Shown here one piece after another: positions 8,028 to 13,188 of a stretch of 13,188 nucleotides of DNA; position 1 is the stretch's first letter; the number at the start of each line of letters is the position of its first letter. This DNA is from Entrophospora sp. SA101 (Eukaryota > Glomeromycota > Glomeromycetes > Entrophosporales > Entrophosporaceae), in NCBI GenBank assembly GCA_958430865.1, contig CAUDNR010002168.1, positions 13,954-27,141 of the forward strand. The letters run 5' to 3'. The position numbers and the translations under genes were made by a program. Under the pieces are notes generated by a model. It saw nothing but the letters and a program-made list of their open reading frames with translations. It made no database searches and was not told where the DNA came from.

Positions 8028-8371
8028 CGTACTCAATGTATGAAACAAACGTACTCAATGTAATAAAGAAGCATACTCAATGTACGGAGTAAACATACTC
8101 AATGTAAGAAAGAAACATACTCAATGTAAGAATTAATGTACCCAATGTAAGAATTAATGTACTCAATGTAAGAAGTAAATGTACTCAATGCAAGAAAGAA
8201 ACATACTCAATGTACATAGTAAACATACTTGATGTATGGAGTAAACATACTCAATGTAAGAAAGAAACATACTCAATGTATGGAGTAAACATACTCAATG
8301 TAAGAAGTAAATGTATTTAATGCAAGGAGTAAATGTACTTGATGTAAGGAGTAAATGTACTTAATGTATAA
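8028..8371 (+). repeat. 22-bp minisatellite, about 16 copies
   Basis: The consensus CATACTCAATGTAAGAAGTA followed by AA repeats head to tail about 16 times. Copies alternate in their first bases (CATAC, CGTAC, TGTAC) and in the tail (AAGAAAGAAA, ATGGAGTAAA, AAGAATTAA); two copies are one base short. Variants such as TACTTGATG and TACTTAATG cluster at the right end, suggesting spread of local variants. Each unit has a TAC-N5-GTA dyad. No coding sense in any frame. Confidence 0.9.
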
Positions 8372-8387
8372 AAATTATTTTTTTAAT

Positions 8388-8503
8388 TCAAATGTTTTTA
8401 TTACAATTTCTTTTTAATCTGGTATTTTTATTTTCTTTCTTTGCTGGTGATTTTTTGGATTTTTTGCTTGGAGATTTATCTTTAGGCTTTCTTTTATTGG
8501 ATC
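8388..8503 (-). CDS. Putative terminal exon with Lys/Ser/Pro-rich basic tail
   Basis: On the minus strand an acceptor-like TTGTTTAG ends at 8504; an open segment then runs 37 codons to TGA at 8388-8390. It contains KPKDKSPSKKSKKSPAKKE, a histone-H1-like or nuclear-protein-like basic tail with repeated SPxKK. The composition is far from what AT-rich noise gives on the opposite strand. It abuts the large ~120-bp array, whose core also reads as coding on this strand, so it may be the last exon of the same gene. No start or upstream conserved domain is visible, and function is unknown. Confidence 0.3.
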
Positions 8504-10361
8504 CTAAACAATGCAAGTAATTTAATTAATTAATTAATATTATTATAATTGAAAAATTGTAATCATGATGAAATTGTGAATCATTTAACCACATATTTTT
8601 TTTTGAAAAAGAAAATAAGTAATAATATATATTAATATTTAATTTTTGTTGCATAACAATATTGTTCACCTATATTAATATATATAATAATATATTATTT
8701 TTTTTCCACAATTTTCTTTTTTTTTTTGCGTAACTAAATCCGTTTTTTTTTTGAAAGAGAAAAGTAATTAATATTATAATGTAGTATAATGTAATAATGT
8801 AATATAATAATAATAATATATAATGATTTTCTTTTTTTCCCTTACTAGCCGCGTAACAAGATCCGTTTTTTTTTTTGAAAAAGAAAGTAATTAATATTAT
8901 AATAAATAATAATGTAATATAATATAATTTATATAATAATAATATATATAATGTTTTCTTTTTTTCCCCCTTACTAGCCGCGTAACAAGACCTGTTTTTT
9001 TTTAAAGTGATTAATATTATAATATAATTTATATAATAATAATATATATATTGATTTTCTTTTTTTTTTCTTACTAGCCGCGTAACAAGATCCTTTTTTT
9101 TTTTTGAAAAAGAAAAGTAATAGTAATTAATATTATAATAATATAATAATATAATTTATATAATAATAATATATATATAATGATTTTCTTTTTTTTCCTT
9201 ACTAGCCGCGTAACAAGATCCTTTTTTTTTTTGAAAAAGAAAAGTAATAGTAATTAATATTATAATAAAATAATAATATAATTTATATGATAATAATATA
9301 TATAATGATTTTCTTTTTTTTCCCTTGCTAGCCGCGTAACAAGATCCGTTTTTTTTTTGAAAAAGAAAAGTAATTAATATTATAATAAAATAATAATGTA
9401 ATATAATAATAATATATATAATGATTTTCTTTTTTTTCCTTACTAATCGCGTAATAAGTGTTCACTAGATCCGTTTTTTTTTTTGAAAAAGAAAAGTAAT
9501 TAAAATAATAATGAAATATAATGTAATATAATAATAATATATATAATGATTTTTTTTTTCCTTACTAGCCGCGTAACAAGATCCATTTTTTTTTGAAAAA
9601 GAAAAGTAATTAATATTATAATGTAATATAATATAATTTATATAAATAATAATATATATAATGTTTTTCTTTTTTTGTTCCTTACTAGCCGCGTAACAAG
9701 ATCCGGGGGGTTTTTTTTTTTTTGAAAAAGAAAAGTAATAGTAATTAATATTATAATAAAATAAAATAATATAATATAATTTATATAATAATAATAATAT
9801 ATATAATGTTTTTCTTACTAGTGCGTAACAAGATCCGTTTTTTTTTTTTTTGAAAAAGAAAAGTAATTAATATTATAATAAAATAATGTAATATAATAAT
9901 AATGATTTTCTTTTTTTTCCTTACTAATCGCGTAATAAGTGTTCACTAGATCCGGTTTTTTTTTTTGAAAAAGAAAAGTAATTAATGTAATATAATGTAA
10001 TGTAATAATATAATATAATAATAATATATATAATGATTTTCTTTTTTTTCCTTGCTAATCGCATAATAAGTGTTCACTAGATCTGTTTTTTTTTGAAAAA
10101 GAAAAGTAATTAAAATAATAAGTAATAATATAATATAATAACAATATATATAATGATTTTTTTTCCCTTAATTGTTGCGTAACAAGCTTGTTCACCTAGA
10201 TCTGTAATAAAATAATAATGTAATAAATAATATACCATTATTATAATATTCTTTTTTCTTTTTCCTTTTTGAAAAAGAAAAGTAATTAATATTATATAAT
10301 AAAGTAATAAAGTAATAAAGTAATATAATAATAATTTTTCCTTACTAGTTGCATAACCTTT
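8499..10361. repeat. Satellite array of ~120-bp units, about 15 copies, with splice-site-like borders
   Basis: The GC-containing core TACTAGCCGCGTAACAAGAT (plus CCG) recurs near 8850, 8980, 9080, 9207, 9330, 9568, 9690 and 9822. A longer version, TAATCGCGTAATAAGTGTTC followed by ACTAGATC, occurs near 9448, 9927 and 10059. Degenerate relatives lie near 8650, 8730, 10173 and 10345. Spacing varies between about 100 and 175 bp. Each core is preceded by TTTTCTTTTTTTTCC and followed by a T-run, GAAAAAGAAAAG, TAATTAATATTATAAT and a TA-rich filler ending ATATATAATG. On the plus strand the core starts with pyrimidines plus CTAG; on the minus strand it ends with CTA-GTAAGG. Copy-number mutation is likely through slippage and unequal exchange. 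Confidence 0.9.
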
Positions 10362-10378
10362 TGTTACTTTAAACTTCC

Positions 10379-10838
10379 ATGCTTAAAACATCTCTTCAAA
10401 GATTATTTTTCTTCAAAAGAAAATATTATCTTTTTCGCCTAAAAGAAAGTATGTACAATAATAATACAAGTGTATATAATGTATATAATTATAAGTTACT
10501 ACCCAAAAGAAGTCTTTTTTATATATTAAACCAAGGTTTATATAGCAGTTTGTGTCGAAGAAATTTTTTTGTAAACAAGATTAATTGTGTGACAGAAGAA
10601 AATTATAACAGAAAAATAAGTTTTTAGTTTACAAAAAATGTTAAGAATTTGCCAAAATGAATACATTTTTTGTACCAAAAAAATTTATCAATTATTACAC
10701 AACACAACCATTTTCGCGAAACATCAAAACCCCTTTTTTATTAAAAAAACAGACTATCAAAATTTCATTCAAAAAAATAAAAAAATGTTAATTGGTTTAA
10801 TTTTGTTGTTTTCCTATGTTAAAAAAATTTATCTATAA
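10379..10838 (+). other. Two consecutive unrecognised open frames
   Basis: Frames of 82 codons (10379-10627) and 66 codons (10638-10838) lie back to back in different phases. Both are rich in Lys, Asn, Tyr, Phe and Leu; the second ends hydrophobic (MLIGLILLFSYV). In DNA this AT-rich, stops should come about every 11-12 codons, so these are longer than expected by chance, but no domain or splice logic is visible and codon use is simply AT-driven. They may be a decayed gene or chance. Confidence 0.2.
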
Positions 10839-11265
10839 ATAAGAAAAACAATCATAAAAACTTGGTAACAAACTCATGTGGCATATTTTAGTTACATTTA
10901 AGTGTGTTTGTTGATATTAAAAATAAGTGTAAAAAAATTAAGCAAATTGAATTTTTTAATAATTCTTAATTTTTTATTCTAAATTTAATAATACTAAAAA
11001 CATACTTATTTTATACTATATAAATTTTAATTTTTGTATAAGTGGAAAATAAGTATATTTTAAGTACACAAATGTTTCTATTACTGCAAAAAATAAGGGT
11101 GTTTTAATGATAAAATAAGTGTATCCAATCAATTTTTGTAAAAAATCAATGATCATCATTTTATGAAATGTACTTAAAATACATGTCAAAACATACTTAA
11201 AACATACCTCTATAAGAAAAATAAGTATAAAATAAGTAGAAAATAAGTATTTAAACTTTGCATAG
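10839..11265. repeat. AT-rich region with scattered AAAATAAGT/ACTTATTTT motifs
   Basis: No gene. The motif AAAATAAGT and close variants appear repeatedly in both orientations (around 10918, 11002, 11046, 11092, 11114, 11218, 11228 and 11240), together with ACTTAAAATAC/GTATTTTAAGT forms. Three copies are nearly tandem at 11217-11250, immediately before the acceptor of the OB-fold-like gene. It may be an intron of that gene or a degenerate tandem repeat. Confidence 0.45.
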
Positions 11266-12267
11266 GGATACAGTGACTGGGGTGGCTGTATGCCGTGTGG
11301 ATGAGCAAGAGTATGTGGAGGTCAATTACAAAGCATTTAGAATGAACTCTGCTGACAACAACCTGGTCCATCAAATAGAAAAACACTGAATAATGTCCAT
11401 TGTGGGCAAGTTTCTGTTTGTTTCTGGTCAACTATACGTAAATATATTTATACTGTGTATGTGAAGGAAGTGTTTTGTTCCTTTACACCTAAACTAACTT
11501 GACAATAAATATTTTCGCAGGTAATTGTGTTAAAGGCGGTAGATCTTGACCTAAAAACAACTCGCGAGGAACCTGGAGTCCACGACCTCCCAATTACCCC
11601 ATTGTTTGCTTCATTTTGTGCTCCGTGTGTTGCAGAAGCAGTGGCCACTGATGATGAGTGTAATTTTTTTGTTCTGGGAAAGAAAATCTACAATACATTC
11701 ACTTCCTCAAGCGAAGACGTTGAGATCCCTTGCGTCTATGACCACTCAAACCCAAGATTTGCTGCAATCGCGGAAGCGTCAAAAAAGGCACCGATCTTTA
11801 GCGCTGCTGGAGAATTGTTCATAGGCGAGAACCTTGCACAAATAATTTGCACCGAGGTCGATTGGGTATTTCCAAAAGTGAAGAATGAACAGGTTTCGCC
11901 TGGAAAAAGCATGCGCAGGCAAAAGTTTCTGAGCATAGAGGAGAAGTACGTAGGCAAGAAGTCAAACAATAGGCGCAAAGTCAACAATGCGTCATCATCG
12001 TCGTCGTTTGCATCATCATCCACATCACCGTTGACCTCAACATCAGCCGCCGCCACCAACACTGTAGAAAATAATAAAAGACAAGTAGTGGTGGTTGATG
12101 ACAATGAATCTCACAAAAAAGTTTGCACAGAGCTGAGTCCACCGAACAGGCCCATCACAAGAGCAAAAGCCTTGCAAACGGCGATGGATCAAGTTAACAG
12201 AAAGGGGAAAGGACCTGAGTTGCTGTGTTCCAACGACGAAGAGGAAGACCTTGATATTGATCACTGA
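11266..12267 (+). CDS. OB-fold (RPA-like) putative ssDNA-binding protein, Helitron-associated, with an in-frame TGA
   Basis: Exon 11266-11437 follows an acceptor-like GCATAG; a GTAAAT donor at 11438 and TTTTCGCAG acceptor ending at 11520 define an 83-nt intron. Exon 11521-12267 gives the junction MSIVGKFLFVSGQLY-VIVLKAVDLD. The pattern VAVCRVDEQEYVEVNYKAF, a short helix-like stretch, IVGKFLFVSGQLYVIVLKA and later IICTEVDWVFPK suggests an OB-fold barrel. The C-terminal third is disordered: basic KKSNNRRK, Ser-runs (about 11992-12040), RPITRAKALQ and an acidic end EEEDLDIDH. A TGA at 11387-11389 breaks the frame between EKH and IMSIV. Hence either the gene starts at ATG 11393, or it is newly inactivated. 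Exons upstream of 11266 were not found. It lies 309 bp before the Helitron-type gene, same strand, suggesting joint mobilisation and a role in protecting single-stranded transposition intermediates. The OB call is by pattern only. Confidence 0.5.
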
Positions 12268-12576
12268 TCAAACAATGAGGCATACAGCGATGATGAATGA
12301 TCGATGTTTTTGGCTTGCTGTTGTGTAATGAAGAAGTAAAAATTTTTTTTTTAATATAGATTATTTTTTTTTGTGATCAATCAATCAATATCTTAGTTTT
12401 ACTGATTTGAAAAACAAATAAAGAATAAAAATCTAATCTCCAATCCTGATTTGCATAAAACGTGATGATGCTCGCCCTCGATAAATTGTATAAAAAGAAT
12501 GCGTTTGGGACATCTTGTCTAAAAAATAAATTTTGTTGAAAAAAAATTGTCAATACAAAATAAAAAAAAAAAAACC
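12268..12576 (+). promoter_or_regulatory. Intergenic region with TATA-like box before the Helitron-type gene
   Basis: TATAAAAAG at 12489-12497 lies about 80 bp before the ATG at 12577. AATAAA at 12417-12422 could end the upstream transcript. The ATG follows a long A-run and CC (AAACCATGA), a reasonable start context. No coding sequence lies in between. Confidence 0.4.
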
Positions 12577-13188
12577 ATGAATAATTATCCCATTTCGGAT
12601 TTTATCGTTCCTGATCCAGATACTCGTCGTGTTAATAATAATAATAATAATGCTCGTGACATTTCGTTCCTTTCTGCATATGTGGATCGTAACGAAGTGA
12701 ATCAGAGCTTGCCGAATGCTCTGCTGAGTAACCGGCCAGTGTCCGCTTTGTCATTGCAGCCATGGCACCCTTCAGAAAAACTTTTAGAACTTTTAGACAA
12801 ATTCGAAAAAAAAATACTGTATGATCACCCATCTACTCCTTGCGCCTATTGTTCTATCCTAATGATGAGTACTGCTGCGAAATGGGTTGATTACGACCCT
12901 GATGAAACTTACGACCTAACGACAGCATTCCCCAAACTTCAGCTACCTTTGCGTATGAACAACCAAGACCATATCAAGATTGCCGTTTGCTCGTCGTGCA
13001 AAACAGTAAAAAACCATCGTTTCCCACCTGTATTAGCAGCAATACCAGAAGAAATCAATGCGGTTCCAATGGTGTACCGTAAGCATATATCACCGATTCA
13101 CATGAGCTGTTCGCTGGGACGTGCGTCTGGATCCAACCATTACACAAACTATCGTCATTTGCAAGGCTTCATCGGACTATCAAAGAAT
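12577..13188 (+). CDS. Helitron-type replicase/helicase, N-terminal part (partial, continues past right edge)
   Basis: An ATG at 12577 opens 204 codons without a stop to the window end. An Asn run (residues 20-25, from an AAT microsatellite) is followed by PWHPSEKLLELLDKFEKKI. A C4 zinc-ribbon-like pair comes next, CAYC (89-92) and CSSC (138-141). Then comes FPPVLAAIPEEINAVPMVYR and a segment with MSCSLGRASGSNHYTNYR ending GLSKN. The order of paired CxxC, a Pro-rich linker and a CSLGR/YR block resembles the region ahead of the Helitron helicase-like (Rep) domain in proteins annotated as PIF1/Helitron helicases in mycorrhizal fungi, and is related in layout to DUF6570. The HUH Rep and SF1 helicase motifs would lie beyond the window, so the Helitron call is inferred. 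Codon use is balanced, unlike neighbours, consistent with a recent arrival. Confidence 0.6.
   Translation, partial: MNNYPISDFIVPDPDTRRVNNNNNNARDISFLSAYVDRNEVNQSLPNALLSNRPVSALSLQPWHPSEKLLELLDKFEKKILYDHPSTPCAYCSILMMSTAAKWVDYDPDETYDLTTAFPKLQLPLRMNNQDHIKIAVCSSCKTVKNHRFPPVLAAIPEEINAVPMVYRKHISPIHMSCSLGRASGSNHYTNYRHLQGFIGLSKN
12634..12651 (+). repeat. (AAT)6 microsatellite
   Basis: Six AAT units coding the Asn run in the N-terminus of the Helitron-type protein. Confidence 0.85.

Larger units (their letters stand above)
11266..13188 (+). mobile_element. Helitron-like block (OB-fold gene plus Rep/helicase N-terminus), boundaries not visible
   Basis: The sequence from about 11266 to the right edge is clearly less AT-rich than the rest of the window and carries two plus-strand genes in series, the second of Helitron type. 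Single-strand-binding OB-fold/RPA-like partners are known from several Helitron lineages. Neither the 5' TC end nor a CTRR end with hairpin can be placed, so the extent is a guess. Confidence 0.45.

Noticed and set aside
8028..8371. CRISPR-like array
   Set aside because: Units are contiguous 22-bp tandem repeats without unique spacers, in eukaryotic-looking DNA.
10690..10710. CACAACACAACC as a possible right end of the hAT element
   Set aside because: Only about ten bases match the left terminus, the final CCTA is not matched, and no subterminal palindromes lie nearby.
11736..12264. Two long minus-strand frames (122 and 73 codons)
   Set aside because: Asp-run and Val/Ile-rich translations are the complement of the Ser-run and tail of the OB-fold-like gene.
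1..13188. tRNA or rRNA genes
   Set aside because: No cloverleaf with intact A/B boxes and no rRNA-like conserved stretches were noticed on either strand by eye.

Overview
The window looks like eukaryotic nuclear DNA, very AT-rich and full of homopolymers, in which genes carry short introns (about 45-90 nt) and DNA transposons dominate. The mix of pogo/Tigger, hAT (BED-finger and DUF4371-like) and Helitron-like coding sequence, with the extreme AT bias, suggests an early-diverging fungus. An arbuscular mycorrhizal fungus of the Rhizophagus type is the best guess, but this is inference from style and remembered protein families, not a database match.

Layout. 1-345 (-): decayed DUF4371-like hAT transposase running off the left edge. 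797-1203: ends and C-terminal coding remnant of an old Tigger-like element on the minus strand. 1394-2449 (+): the best host gene, a five-exon model giving a 249-residue CACUL1-like (CDK2-associated cullin-domain) protein. 2790-2999 (-): acidic open frame that may be a broken exon. 3234-4902: a complete Tigger/pogo element with 26-bp inverted repeats and TA target duplication, carrying an intron-containing DDD transposase that is N-terminally truncated and frameshifted. 4905-6292: mostly non-coding, with one candidate spliced microprotein (5423-5575, -). 6293-7887 (+): hAT left end with subterminal palindromes and a BED-finger hAT transposase broken by several 1-nt shifts and lacking its 3' part. 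7871-8371: inverted repeats and a 16-copy, 22-bp minisatellite. 8388-8503 (-): lysine-rich putative terminal exon. 8499-10361: about 15 copies of a ~120-bp satellite with splice-site-like signals. 10379-11265: AT-rich sequence with two unrecognised open frames. 11266-13188 (+): a distinctly less AT-rich block with an OB-fold-like protein gene followed by the N-terminal 204 codons of a Helitron-type replicase/helicase that continues past the right edge.

How the parts relate. Only the CACUL1-like gene is likely to serve the host. The rest is a transposon graveyard of different ages: the Helitron-like block is the freshest (balanced codons, open frame), the Tigger copy is structurally complete but coding-defective, and the hAT and second Tigger copies are fragments. 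The most unusual structure is the ~120-bp satellite. Its conserved core reads on the minus strand as a small repeated exon (CYAT/CYAA-SK) with GTAAGG donors, next to a basic terminal exon, so it may be an amplified exon-intron cassette rather than a featureless satellite.
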